In this document: piece after piece, positions 47,405-59,090 of the stretch | Numbering within the stretch: the stretch's first letter is position 1 | How the letters are laid out: the number at the start of each line of letters is the position of its first letter | From: Perca fluviatilis | Taxonomy: Eukaryota > Chordata > Actinopteri > Perciformes > Percidae | DNA: 64,000 nt | Assembly (NCBI RefSeq): GCF_010015445.1 | Contig: NC_053116.1 | Location: 3,198,068 to 3,262,067, forward strand | Reading direction: 5' to 3' | Position numbers and translations under genes: made by a program | The notes under the pieces: model-generated | Databases searched by the model: none | What the model saw: the letters and a program-made list of their open reading frames with translations, nothing else | Told to the model about the DNA's origin: nothing

Positions 47405-47791
47405 CAGGGCATGAAATTAACACCCGCCAAATGTGGGTGAATTTTGCAATTGGCGGGTAACACTGTCAATCTACCTGCCACTTTGGCGGGTAGCCAATGA
47501 GAATTGAGTGATTCAGATGCGTAACTATCGGTAAGCAGGGTACGCGGTTGCTTGTTTATGTTATGAAGACGAGACGTGTGTGTGACTCGAACATCTCACA
47601 TTGACCAACAAAACGTACAGCGAAAGACCGTGCAACACATTTCAGACCGTCTTGCCAACCTGTAGACATTGTAACATCAATATACGCTGTAACGATTTTT
47701 CACTCTTAAGTCTCTGAACGTTGCTGCTGTTTCATCTTGTCAGCTGTCTGCAGCGGGCGGGCCTGTTGCTCCGTTTCCCCCGAGACTGGCG

Positions 47792-47828
<37 letters not shown>

Positions 47829-48497
47829 GATGCAGGCAAAAACGCAGATGAGACCTACAGGATGACCTAAATTGAGGACAGCTACTTTATTGTAAGGGCA
47901 ATGATAAGTTAAAGTCCAATATGAAACCGTATGAATGTGTGTCCCAGCCCAGGTTAGGAAATTAACTAACAATGTAAAGATCAACAAAGCCACTGACAGA
48001 TATGTTCATATTTGATTCATTCAATGAATGATTATTTTGTGTCTTAAATCCACCAGCCGTTTTCATATTATACCAACATCATTGGCCTTTTTGGTAAGGT
48101 TCCTAGGAAATCTCAGCCCAGAGTAATTCATTAATAGTACTAATTATTATTCTCCCCAAAACAAGTTTCCTTTTTATTAATTTTTTTTATTTTTAAGAAC
48201 TATACAAAAGAAGTTGCAACTTTTTTGGAACAACTCATGTGTTATGGTCCACATTCACCAGTGTTTTTTTGTTGTTGTGGTGCGCGTAGGCTACTCCTGA
48301 TGCAGTATTATTAAGGCTGGCCCCCCTACTACAGCACGTGATGACGGCGCGATGTCCACGAGTAGGCTACCATGAATAGGACAGGACTGGATCATAGAGA
48401 CACAGGAAGACCAGTTTTTCACCTTTTATGAGGCAAAAAAAAACAACTGGCTGGTAAAAAGTCGGTTGGTGGTCAAAAAAGTTAACTTCATGCCCTG
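47405..48497. mobile_element. Non-autonomous hAT element (CAGGGCATGAA type)
   Basis: The termini cagggcatgaaattaac and the inverse gttaacttcatgccctg are flanked by the 8-bp repeat actacatg at 47397-47404 and 48498-48505. The 1093-bp interior has no transposase and includes a CA run at 47791-47826. It lies 14 bp left of the TTAA-target element. Confidence 0.93.
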
Positions 48498-49440
48498 ACT
48501 ACATGTATTAAAGGGGTGATAGAAAGATTATATAGGGTATTTCACACTGTTCCTTAAGGTCTCCTAATGGGGTATGTAACATTGGTTGGGCTGAAAATGG
48601 CCTGGTTGATATTTTATGGGCCCTTATGCATCCCTGTGTTTTGGCCCTATTTGTAACAAGAGCTTTTCTTCCAAATATGGTATGCTCATGAATATTTAGA
48701 TGAGCTGCGCGCTGATTGGTTGAGCGAATCGCCATACACACAGATTAGAGACGCGCGTTGATTGGTTGAGCGAATCGCCATATACACATATTAGAGATGC
48801 GCGCTGATTGGTTGAGCAAATCCCCTTACACACACATTAGAGACGTGACAGAATCTCATATTCCAGACACTGCAATGTTTCGTTACCAAATTCACTTCTG
48901 AGACTTTTTTATGCAAGAAATCAACTATATAAAGCTCAAATATGGGCCGTTTTATGAAAATTGATGGCTAATTGCAAATTTGGTAAGACATGTCGGACTT
49001 TAGGAGCTCCACACAGTCTGACGAGAAAGCGGCAGCCTGCTGGGTTCCATACCCAGGGCAAAGTCACCCTTTGTGGATACTGCACTACCGGGGCTCCGCG
49101 GCATAACTATAATATATTTACGGTTTGAATTTCGTCACGCCACTTATATAACATCAACCCCAATGTCTTATAAAGCTAACCGCTGTGTGTCATTTGATTT
49201 TAAGGCATTTTTATGAATGCAAGACGTCTTGTTAGGACGACCAGCTAGCTAGCTACACTTTCGGCATAACTATAGTATATTTACAGTTTGAATTAGGGCT
49301 GGGCGTATCGATCTAAATATCGATAGTATCAATACCAAGATGAGTATTGGTATCGGATCGATACTGTCGTGATGAGATCGATACTTTTGTTGTAGTTTCT
49401 CTCCGAGTTCATGCGAGCACAGTGTCTCTTCAAACAGCGC

Positions 49441-49444
49441 CTCT

Positions 49445-49486
<42 letters not shown>
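49441..49486. repeat. (CT)n microsatellite
   Basis: CT run in the 5' part of the BED-finger hAT. Confidence 0.95.
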
Positions 49487-49488
<2 letters not shown>

Positions 49489-49563
49489 GCTCTGCCGGAG
49501 GCAGAGACTATATACTGTCTATGGGCGGAGAGCGGAGAGTCAGAACAGTGAGAGAAGCCCGTG

Positions 49564-49880
49564 ATGTTGGCGGAAAGTAAGAGAAGCGCTATATGGAGTT
49601 TATTGACTCCAGCTGATACGGAAACTGCCACATGTGTGCAAAAAAAGTTATTCGCCACTGTGGGAACACCACCAATTTGCATAAACACATTAAAGCAGTT
49701 CACCCGAGAGAGAACTCCGAGCTGCAAAATAAGTTGAGGAAGGAGGAGGAGGGGGAAGAACCCCAAACCAGACCCCCCAACACAGAGACAGGTCTCTGGC
49801 AGAGGCTTTTCAGCCAAGAAATCAGGAGTATGCCACCAGCATTAGGCCATGTTGTTCACAGTGATCAGAGAGGCAGTTAG
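49564..49880 (+). pseudogene. BED zinc-finger N-terminus of hAT transposase, frameshifted
   Basis: The frame from ATG at 49564 reads MLAESKRSAIWSLLTPADTE. A one-position frame change near 49628 is needed to continue with CHMCAKKVIRHCGNTTNLHK and HIKAVHP. The W, the C-x2-C pair and the His residues match a BED finger, the DNA-binding module of ZBED-type transposases. After an acidic stretch (RKEEEGEEP) the frame stops at 49880, so the catalytic RNase H-like domain is missing. Confidence 0.8.
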
Positions 49881-51460
49881 CAGACTGATAGAACTACTAT
49901 CATAAATTCAGCCAGTTGAAAAAAATCTTAATTGTTTCACTGGAACTTAAAAATATACACTTAGGCCTATATAAATATATATACCTCAAACCTGAAATAT
50001 GAATATTGCTGAATATATTAACCCTTTGTGTTAACTGGAAAAATTTGTATTCCTATGTAAGCTACATGCAGATTACAGTTACAGACTTATTATGAATATT
50101 AGTAAATAAAAACATTTAGATTTGCCTAAAATCTTTGTCCTGTGTTTTATCATAATCATAATCAACTAACTAAAGGCAAAATCACAAAATGATTCAATGA
50201 TCGTGACGTTACAAGTAAAAAGTATCGGTATCGATATCGGCGATACTAGCCCTGTATTTACTTGGTATCGGATCGATACCAAAATTCCCAGTATCGCCCA
50301 GCCCTAGTTTGAATTTCGTCACGCCACTTATATAACATCTACCTCAAGGTCTTATAAAGCTAACCGTTGTGTCCGATTTGATTTTAAGGCATTTTTATGA
50401 ACGCAAGGAGTCTTGTTAGGACGAGCAGCTAGCTAGCTATATGTCCCATTCAATACAATGGGAAACGATTGTAGCTAGCTAGCTACACTTTCGGCATAAC
50501 TATATTATATTTACAGTTTGAATTTTGTCACGCCACTTATATAAAATCTACCCCAATGCCTTATAAAGCTTAGCTAACACTCGTCCGATTTCAATTTTAT
50601 TGCATTTTTGTGAATTTCAGAGGTCTCGTTAGGAGGAGGCTAGCTAGCTCTCATTGATGGACTCCAGCTCATCAATGAGACTCGCGGACAACAACTGTTT
50701 ATTTCCCCAATCGTTTGTTTAAATAACTCAGCACATTATGAATACACACATTATAAGATTAACTGGAACATGTGGTAACAGATTGCTGGCGTAACAAGCT
50801 CACTGACCGCGCTCTCGTTCACACACACCGGGCATTTAGCTAGCAGGAAGAGCAGCGCCGTTTGGTAGTCCATTAACCCACAAAATGGTGACTTTGCGCA
50901 GGTATGGAGTGCCGTAGGCTGCCAGCCTTGACGGAGCTCAATCGAGCTCACAGCAGGCCGGGGTCTGTGACGGAAGGCAGGCCAGGCAGCGAGGCAGCTA
51001 CACAGGCAGCACCGACCGCTGAACTCCGACACACAGTCGGACAAAAATTGCAATTAGACATACATTTTTGTAAAACGGCCCATATTTGACCTCTACATAG
51101 TTGATTTCTCGCATAAAAAAAAAGTCTCAGAAGTATTTAATGGTAAAATATTAGATGAACAATGTATACAATTTCTGAGATCTGCCCGACCTAGATTCAG
51201 AAGACTAACTGATCTCAGGTCAGTTGTGTAGCCTATGCAAATGTTGGGGCGTGACAAAGAGAGAGACTAGAGCCAAATGACGAGAAGCTGCCGAGTTGAT
51301 GTCAACTAGGCGGCAAAAAAGGTTTCAAATTGTGAGATTTGCAGAGGGAAGAGGTGTCAATGGGATTTAGAGGTTCTATGTATGTCCTAGTTACCCACTA
51401 AACTGTCATTATTCAACTATGACAAGGTAAAATCGGTTTTGCGTTCTATCACCCCTTTAA

Positions 51461-52367
51461 TAATACGTCCAAAACGGCAGGCATTGCAGCACTTCGATAT
51501 ACCAGACGTATATAATAAGATTTAACAGATCTATATATTAGATCCAAACAAGCCTTAGTGATAAAGGTGAAGATTATATATAATATTTATAAAAAAAAAA
51601 AAAAAAAAAAAACACTTAACTGTCTGACATTTCCCTCTGGAAGCCGGTTTCCCCCAGAGTGGCGAGTACCTGTATTTGGACCGGAATGGCACAGTTCCAG
51701 CCCTCTCTACTGGACCCAATTCACTACACAGATCCAAGAGCTCAGCTTCGGCAAATCAAGTCATTGTCATGGTCCCTGAAGTTTCTCTCCTCATTCTTCC
51801 ATTAGTGTAGTCCTCCTGCAGGGCCAGCAGTGCCATCATGCAGCATTACGCACGGGGGTCACCGCAGTCGCGACACTAGTTGAAGCCTTCTCCTGAACAG
51901 CGGTGACGCTAATGAGCAAAGGCTACCGATGTTGCTCTTTCTACGGACTAGAAGAAGAAAAGGTAAACAACGGCAGAACTGGCAGCAGCATTGCAGTCAA
52001 TGCTTCGATTTGATTCAATGACCTACTTCTTCGGATCAAGCCGTTCATTCACCATAAAAGAACGCATCTTAACCCAGTAAGTTTACAAGAGAGACTTGCA
52101 GTCACTCTGAGAGTCTTGGTATCCGGTTGTCGGCGACCACGTTCAGGCCTCCCGTTTCCGCTTTGTCGCGCGCCACTGAAAGAAAGAAAAAGAAAAAACT
52201 CGGCTTGCGCTCCATAAATCGGGCGCGCCACCTTGGATGCGGCTAGTATAATTCACCTTTAACGAGGACATTAAGGGTAACGATTGCACGAAAGCTTAAT
52301 GGATGTATTTTCAGACTTTGACATTTGATGATGTATGCACAGTATTAAAGACATTTATTTATTGGAG
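51461..52367. other. No gene recognised
   Basis: A poly(A) run is at 51589-51612. It may be the interior of the tentative Harbinger-like element whose ends are at 46988 and 53695, but no DDE transposase or Myb frame is readable. Confidence 0.35.
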
Positions 52368-53153
52368 TGTCTATTTGCGCCCCCGGTACAAATAGCCTCG
52401 GCCACACAGCTGAGCTATTCACACCCTGTGACGTAACAACAAAAACACGTTGCTCACGTCCACCGAAATCATGGCCGACGTTCATCTTCCATGACAGCAG
52501 AAACTGGCATATTAGGAAAGTTTTGTCTCTAAAGTTTATAACAATTGGAAAATGGATACTACAGTTGCGCTTTCTGTCTTCAGTGAAAGCATACAACCGT
52601 TGGTTTGTTAGTTAGTATCTATTTTTTGTATACAGTATGGTTACCTAGCAACCGAGGCTTGAAGAAAACAAGTGGTAAAGAGTTGTTCAACATTCTGTAA
52701 AAACTGCTGGCTGAGTGGTTAGAATGCTTACCTTTGGTATGGGAGTTAGGAGTTTGATTCCCTTGTGAGGTGATCTTGTAATTTTGGATTGGATAATTTT
52801 TTTTTTCAGGGTGTTAGGGGAAGACTCATGAATATGCCTGCTCTGGTTGGGGTTGTTTTGTTTTGGCAAAAAAAAGTTTTTTTTTTTTTTTTTAAAAAAA
52901 ATTTTAACACGATAAAATAAAAAAAAAGGTGTAATACACGAGTAGTATGGATAACTGTGTGTAAATATATGCCAAGGTACTGTAAATGCACAGGGGTGCA
53001 ATAGCATACATTGATATTTGTACCAGACGGGGTATTAATAGAACACATTGCTGTGTGCACTGGCGGGGTACAAATAGCATTCATTTCTAATTGCACCAGG
53101 GTACGAATAGCATACACTGCTAATTGTACCAGGGGTGCAAATAGCCTCACCCT
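52368..53153. mobile_element. Unassigned DNA element with tRNA-like module (copy 2, inverted)
   Basis: The reverse complement of 14603-15910 without 630 bp of its interior. Ends are ggagtgtctatttgcgcc (52365) and ggtgcaaatagcctcaccc (ends 53153), with tttatttatt on each side. The subterminal ctatttg/gtacc unit recurs several times between 53000 and 53150. A poly(T)/poly(A) stretch is at 52868-52903. Superfamily not assigned. Confidence 0.65.
52706..52768 (+). other. tRNA-like (Pol III promoter-like) module in repeat
   Basis: Contains tggctgagtggttagaatgc (A-box-like, 52708) and agtttgattcc (B-box-like, 52751-52761) at tRNA spacing. The same module is at 15045-15100 in the other copy, inverted with the whole element. 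I do not call it a tRNA gene because no acceptor stem is visible and it belongs to a repeat. Confidence 0.5.
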
Positions 53154-54112
53154 TTATTTATTTATTCAGTTATTTACACTGTGTTCTGCAGTTAGCTAAT
53201 GCTAGGGTATTTGATGCTATCCTGTATTCCATGCAGCCGGGCCATCTCCTCCTGCGCTCCGTAGCGGACAATGTGACAGCGGCGATTAAATATAAAGAAC
53301 AAATTTTTATTTAAGATTTGACTTTGAGGTGTTTATGGAACAGTTATCACTCAGTACAAGCGCAAATAACACTGCTGGATTTCATCTTCACAGTAATGTG
53401 GATGAAATGGAAAGAAAAAATGTGCGTGAGGCATCAATACTTGAAAATATTATATGAGTAATCTTATTCCCATTTACTTTCTGCAGTCTGACTTCAGTTC
53501 ACCACCTCACCATCTGCGTCGCCAATTCCTATTTTGTCTCCAAAATGTGCGTACGCATGGGTCAGAGTTTGCGTGGAGGACTGCACATTCTCCTGTCAAT
53601 TTAGTTTTTTTATAAATCACAGCCTTTGCTTGGGAAGTGGCGTATGCATTTTCAGCCCCATTTTGTGCGTACGCCACGTTTATAAATGAGACCCCTGAAA
53701 GCATTTAAAGACTTTACTTGTCCATTGTTTATTTCTAAAGAAATACGACAATGTATAAAAGGCTCCATTACCTTGTATCTCACGTTATGGCTCCGTAGCA
53801 GACGTTTTTGTAAAAATAAGCAAACGATTGTGGCTTGATGGTGTTTTTTGCCGCCAACGTCGCCTTCCAGGCAGCTAACCCTAACCCTAAACATAACCAT
53901 TGCCGCGCTGCCTGGAATGCAACGTTGGTGGTTACATTTGTCTGATTTCTTGATTATAATTGATTATATGACAGACATTACAAGACAAAACAATATCTAA
54001 TAAAATATTTAAAATAAGAGTGTACTTTTTCCTACCACACAATATAATGTCTTCTATCTAGATGTTGATACATAAAGTCTTGTGTATGATACTTGAGAAG
54101 TTTTGCTTGGAC
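53154..54112. other. Intergenic; possible Harbinger-like right end and a short hairpin
   Basis: The stretch at 53540-53695 has repeated gtgcgtacgc and ttataaat words and ends tttataaatgagacc, inverse to 46988. A hairpin at 53848-53935 pairs ccaacgtcgccttccaggcagc-like text with gctgcctggaatgcaacgttgg. Its loop contains ctaaccctaaccctaaa. Confidence 0.4.
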
Positions 54113-55461
54113 TTAAAGGCACAAACCAGCCTCAGGGTCAGAAGAGTGTCCAGTCTGGTCTTCAGTCTCTGGTTGTAAAAGTGGATGTGAGTTCCTGGCT
54201 GGTTCTGGTCCTCCACACTCCTCTCCATCAGCTTCTATTTCCATCTGCCCAACACATTTATGTGTTTTGACATCAGAACGCCAGGCAAATCTTTTGTTAC
54301 AAACACTGCAGCTGAATTTTTTCTCTCCTGTGTGGCCTGTCATGTGTGATCGTAAACTTCCACTGTGTGTAAAGGATTTCTTACAAACTGAGCAGCTGAA
54401 AGGTTTTTCTCCTGTGTGGATTCTTGTGTGTTTCTTCAGGGCTCCACTTTCAGTGAAAGCTCTACCACACTCAGAGCAGCTGAAAGGTTTTTCTCCTGTG
54501 TGGATTCTCATGTGTTTCTGTAAAATTCCACTACGTGCAAAAGATTTGTTACAGACTGAGCAGCTGAAAGGTTTCTCTCCTGTATGAGTTTTCATGTGTG
54601 ACCGTAAAATTCCTCTCTGTGTAAAAGATTTATTACAAACTGAGCAGCTAAAAGGCTTCTCTCCTGTGTGAGTTCTCATGTGTGTCTGTAAAATTCCTCT
54701 CTGTATAAAAGATTTATAACAAACACTGCAGCTGAAAAGGTTTTCTCCTGTGTGGATTCTCATGTGTAACCGTAAATTTCTAGACATTAAAAATGTTTTC
54801 TTACAAACTAAACAGCTAAAAGGTTTTTCGCCTGTGTGAGTACTCATGTGTTTCTTCAGGTTTCCACTATCAGAGAAAGCTCTACCACACTCAGAGCAGC
54901 TAAAAGGTTTCTCTCCTGTGTGAGTTCTCATGTGTCTCTTCAGATTTCCGTTTTGGCCAAATCTTTTCCCACACTCAGAGCAGCTGAATGTTTTGTTACA
55001 TGTTGAATCATGTTTCAGAGAGTTTAAAGCTGACTGAGGTTCTCTGGTCTCCTTCCAATCAGCACTGTTATCAGTCTCAGGTTCAGAAGAGTCTCCAGTC
55101 TGGTCTTCAGTCTCTGGTTGTAAAAGTAGATGTGGATGTGAGTTCCTGGCTGGTTCTGGTCCTCCACAGTCCTCTCCATCAGCTTCTGTTTCCATGTGTT
55201 GAGTTTGTCTCTGAGGAAGTTGTGAGGATTGAGCTTTCTCTTCATCATCTTCACTCTTCACAGGGACAGGAGTGAATGGGAACTTGGTGATATCAGCCTC
55301 CTCCAGCCCTTGAAGCTGCTCTCTCTCCTGACTGCTCCACAGTTCATCCTGTTCCTTTTTAATGGGTGGGGGGGGCTCTGGCTCCTGCTGGTCCACACTA
55401 GAGCTACACTCCTGCTGCTCAGGGGGAACCTCTTCTTTACCCACCAACAGCTGCTCAACAT
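54113..55461 (-). CDS. C2H2 zinc-finger protein, coding exon 2
   Basis: The last coding exon. An acceptor ctgcag ends at 55462, and the exon joins exon 1 (61862-61670) in phase 1 to make an Asp codon. The total frame is 513 residues. It encodes an acidic linker (DVEQLLVGKEEVPPEQQE; FPFTPVPVKSEDDEE) and then eight tandem C2H2 fingers with HTGEKPFSC linkers. These start at FSCSECGKRFGQNGNLKRH, and a ninth finger ends in THKC and lacks the usual second histidine. The exon ends with a second copy of the ADGE-CGGPEPARNSH linker and a stop at 54113. It is expected to bind DNA in the nucleus; the target is unknown. An upstream in-frame ATG at 55552 lies in the intron and is not favoured. Confidence 0.93.
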
Positions 55462-55775
55462 CTGCAGGAAACACATACAGAGAAATGTTGTGGAACTGTA
55501 TCTTATCACCTGGATTGTGATTGTTATAAAGAAATACTGGTCGTTCAGTCAACTACTTATGTTACATCTACACTACTAGTCTTCCTTTTCAGCCTTGGGA
55601 AACTCTTGGAAAGGCTGTTGACTGACATTAGGGCCCTCTTGTGGTGAAATAATGCTACTGCGCTGTTGAGCACAAAGTGGCGCAGTCGATAATTAAGAGG
55701 CATCAACAAGGGACGCGTCGGAATAACAGAGTGTGAAGTGGACTTTACTGCATTCAAATGGTTAAAGTTGCGTGT

Positions 55776-55960
55776 GTCTCTGTGGCCGAGTTGGCTCAGT
55801 GGGCGCACATATATGGAGGTTCGCTCCTCGACGCAGCGGCCGAGGGTTCGACTCCGACCTGTGGCCCTTTGCTGCATGTCATTCCCCTTCTCTCTCCCCT
55901 TTCATTTCTTAATCTGTCCTGTGGAATTAAAAGCCTAAAAAGCCCAAAAAAAATCATCTT
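55776..55960 (+). mobile_element. tRNA-derived SINE
   Basis: The head carries an A box tggctcagtggg (55792-55803) and a B box ggttcgactcc (55845-55855) at tRNA spacing, with cgctcctcgacgcagcggcc between. The body reads cctttgctgcatgtcattcc and ctctctcccctttcat, and the 3' end is taaaagcctaaaaagccc plus an A run. This matches a SINE I recall as widespread in percomorph fish. Antisense to the host zinc-finger gene. Confidence 0.85.
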
Positions 55961-56587
55961 TAAAATTTTTCAGTCTTTCATTGTGTTTTGGTGAGACTTT
56001 TGTTGATGCAGAGCTAATCTAATCACCATGTGGCTTCCTAATGCTAATTTAGCTGTGCCTTTATATTTCTAGTAAAACTGTTGTATTTGGACAATGTTGA
56101 CATTATGCTATGTAAATTACATGGATGTCTGTTTTTATTGCAAGTTAATGGGTGTTATTTCTTTCCCCAAGTAGTACATCCCTTTATGTAATCATCACCT
56201 ATACAGTCATAACTGAATACCTATTCAATAATTGGTCCTTCGAGGCAGAAGTGAAGTTTTCCCTGGATCTCAGGATGAAGCCAAGTTTCACATACAGTGG
56301 AGCCTTACCAGAATTACAACATCCTCTACCTTAGAGACTATGAAATGAGTTTTGTCGGTTACAGGCAAGCCATTACATCTCCTAGTTATCTGCACACAGC
56401 ACAGTATGCGACAAATCTATAAGAGGCCATTTTGTTTTTGTTGCTATTTGCGGAGCCTGGGCTGTCTACAGAAACCGCGTCTTTTACAGTGTTGTTTGCA
56501 AATAGTGTTTGCTGTATGTGACAAAAAATGTTGTAGCCTAAATAACGCGTGACATCGCTTAGAGCAGCTTTAACTATGAACAACCAA

Positions 56588-57780
56588 CAATGAGGAGTAG
56601 TGGTGTAACGGAACGTAGTTGATCTGTGGTCCGTACAGATCAAGGTTCGAGCTGCACTCGATAGAATGTTCCATTGAAAGCTGCAGCACAACGTTCTATT
56701 GAGTTTAGCCTCTTGTTACGTATACACTCTTTGATGCACCTCTCGAAAAATACACATCACTTGGTAGCGTTGCAATTCCCCGACTCATTTCGTGGTTCTC
56801 CTTCTCCATAAAAAACACAAAATCAAGCAGAGGGTTAACTTTTCCTGCTCCAGATTTCCCACCGTATTCAGAAAGAACAGGGGAGACACTTTGGTTCTCT
56901 CACTATAACGTTAGAGTCTCACTCCCATAGACTCACTCCGAAGAAAATCGGCGTCACTCTCTCACTTCTTCCTAGCTCTACCACACACACACCGGCTGGC
57001 TCGATGCACACACCAGCGGAGAAGTATAAACATCAGCTGTGTGGAGCGCCTTATTTAGGAGCCACTTAAATGCCTGCGCTTCTCTCTGATGCTCCGAAAA
57101 CGGACATTAGAGGGAACTGAAACATCGCCGCACTAGTTACCAAACACTTAGCGTTAGCTAGTTAGCGCTACAGCAGGTAACGTTAGCCTACCATTAGCTA
57201 GTTAGCGCTACACCTGACAGGTAACGTTAGCCTACCGTTAGCTAGCAGCTAACCGAGCATTTTAAAATGCTGACAGCTAAACGGTGAAGAGTGTGTCTGT
57301 ATTTCACTGGAGAGAACTGTAACACCAGACTGTAGCTGCCGTTGTCTGAAAAACAGTACAGACTGAGCCTCGCCAGCCTCGTGCTGCATTCAAAGAAATT
57401 GTAAAATACGCTTTCCCATACAGTGTTTGGCCTTGCCAGTCTCGTGTTGCATTCATAGTAATTGTAAAATACCCTTTTCCCAGCCAGTGTTTTTTGTTGT
57501 TGTCGTTAACAGGAATTTACTGGTGAAATAAGATATTGTTACAAGTTATTGTTATTAAATTTTTAATAAATCATTTAATTTTAAATATATATACACAATT
57601 CTTTCAGTTCAGGCAACATTTTAAATGTATTGTTTTAGCACCGGGAAATATGAAATCTATTTTTGATGCGTTTTCCCATAACTTTGGTAATTTTACATAG
57701 GTTTAAAAATATAGCAATTAATATCGATATCGGAATATTCATTATCAATATCAAATTTTTTTCAATATCGTGCACCCCTA
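56588..57780. mobile_element. Degenerate hAT-like sequence
   Basis: The left boundary tagtggtgtaacggaacgta (56597) looks like one hAT terminus, and the right boundary caatatcgtgcacccctac ending 57780 looks like a different one. The two ends are not inverse to each other, so this may be two overlapping remnants. No transposase identified. Confidence 0.35.
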
Positions 57781-58199
57781 CCGTAATCTCCGCCGAAATG
57801 ACCGGCAGCTCGCGGTGCACTGTCCCCGGCTGACAGTCACCTATTCTGGGATAACTGAACAACCAGCTACAGCTGACCTGAAGGAGCACCATGCGGGGCA
57901 CCAGAGGCGGTGTTGAGGAACTCCGTTGCGGCTCAACACATCTACTAAATGCTGCTGATACAACCGAGCTGTGATGGAGGTCTGTAGCGGCTTAAACAAC
58001 TTGCAGTTGCCGCTCCGTAGCACGGAGCTCCACTTCGACGTTTGTTTTTATCGCTACGAAGGAGCTTGCTACAGGTATGCTACATTCAAGAGACCATGGG
58101 ATGTTAACGTACGTTACTCAGCAACAGGTGGAAATAGGGGCAAGGTTGCGCAATAACGTTAAAATGATTTGAACTTTTAGCGAGGAACGAGAAGTGAAT

Positions 58200-58537
58200 T
58201 ACCTGTATGTGTGAAAACAGCTTTATCTCACGCATCCGTTTTGTTGTTGTTGAATATATAGCCCCCCCCCCCAAAAAAAAAAAACAAAACTGGGAGGGAA
58301 AACACTCAAACCAATTTATATTTCCACAAAATTGGCATGAATAAACATAATGGTATACATGCCCCATGTGTGTGTGTATGAGTCAAAACAAAATAAAACT
58401 TGTTTTGAACAATTTCTTTGTCATCTGCAGATTGATTTTAAGTAGAGGGAGAAAAAAAAATAGATTTAAATCGGATTCTTTTTTTTCCTTTTATAAAATC
58501 GGGGATTTTTTTTTTTAGGCCATATCGCCCAGCCCTA
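58200..58537. mobile_element. hAT right-terminal fragment
   Basis: Ends ccatatcgcccagcccta at 58537, the same terminus as the right end of the hAT at 3477-4725. The following eight bases ctgcaacc are not found beside a left terminus, so the left part was lost. Confidence 0.5.
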
Positions 58538-59090
58538 CTGCAACCTCAGGATTGTTCTCCCCAAATACCATCATCACGTGAGCTTTCCAACAAGGGAGAG
58601 GAACATTCTAGACCAAGTGTACAGCAACGTGAAGGATGCCTACAAGGCTGTGCCTCGGCCTCACTTTGGACAATCAGACCACATCTCAGTATTCCTCTAT
58701 CCATCATACAGGCAACTCCTCAAGCAACAGTCTCTTCACTCTCCTGCCCTCAGGAAGGCGCCACAGGAGTATGAAAGCACGGACCACAAGACTCACAACC
58801 AGCTTCTATCCACAGGCCATCAGACTCCTAAACACTGCAATATCCCCCCACCCCACCCTCCCCTCCTAAACTCACCCCACATACAGAGCTGTCTAGGCAC
58901 AGTGCACTTGATCTATATTCTTATCTCCATTTTGTATCTCTTTATCAAACTATTTATTACTTTGTTATTGTTTGTTTTTAACTTAATTGTATTTGTTGTG
59001 TAAGGAAGACTAGTAAAGCAAACTTTTCATTGCATGGTGTAAGTTGTCTTTACTGTGCATTTGACAGTAAACTTGTTGAATCTTGCTAGT
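58538..59090 (+). mobile_element. Rearranged LINE fragment (endonuclease end joined to C-terminus)
   Basis: 58570-58720 reads HVSFPTRERNILDQVYSNVK, DAYKAVPRPHFGQSDHISV and FLYPSYRQLLKQ, the last part of an AP-type endonuclease with the SDH motif. Directly after it, in another frame, 58728-58835 reads SLFTLLPSGRRHRSMKAR and SFYPQAIRLLN, the extreme C-terminus of the same kind of LINE. The whole reverse transcriptase between them is missing. The tail has the usual LINE 3' sequence to about 59090. Confidence 0.75.

Larger units (their letters stand above)
49294..50306 (+). mobile_element. hAT element with BED-finger remnant
   Basis: The termini tagggctgggcgtatcgat and the inverse gtatcgcccagcccta are flanked by gtttgaat at 49286-49293 and 50307-50314. 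Subterminal repeats of tcggatcgatac follow. It shares its outer ten bases with the hAT at 3477-4725 but differs inside. It carries the beginning of a transposase gene only. Confidence 0.93.
48512..51456. mobile_element. TTAA-target DNA element (copy 2), split by a hAT
   Basis: Flanked by TTAA at 48508-48511 and 51457-51460, with ends aggggtgatagaa and ttctatcacccct. It matches 18198-20182 in the same orientation across both termini and the 207-bp internal units. The hAT at 49294-50306 has inserted into one tandem unit. Without it the element is about 1.92 kb. No transposase found in either copy. Confidence 0.85.

Noticed and set aside
49329..49817. 162-codon minus-strand frame
   Set aside because: It is antisense to the BED-finger remnant and includes the CT repeat (Arg-Glu run).
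52706..52768. A genuine tRNA gene
   Set aside because: A and B boxes are present but no acceptor stem is apparent, and the same module occurs in another copy of the repeat.
53875..53900. Telomere-like ctaaccctaaccctaaa
   Set aside because: Only about two and a half units, in the loop of a short hairpin repeat; not an interstitial telomere array.
54267..54587. Plus-strand frame opposite the zinc-finger exon
   Set aside because: It is the antisense shadow of repeated finger codons.
55462..55552. In-frame upstream ATG at 55552 as the start of the zinc-finger protein
   Set aside because: A good acceptor lies at 55462 and exon 1 joins in phase to the expected linker; the 30 extra residues look like intron translation.
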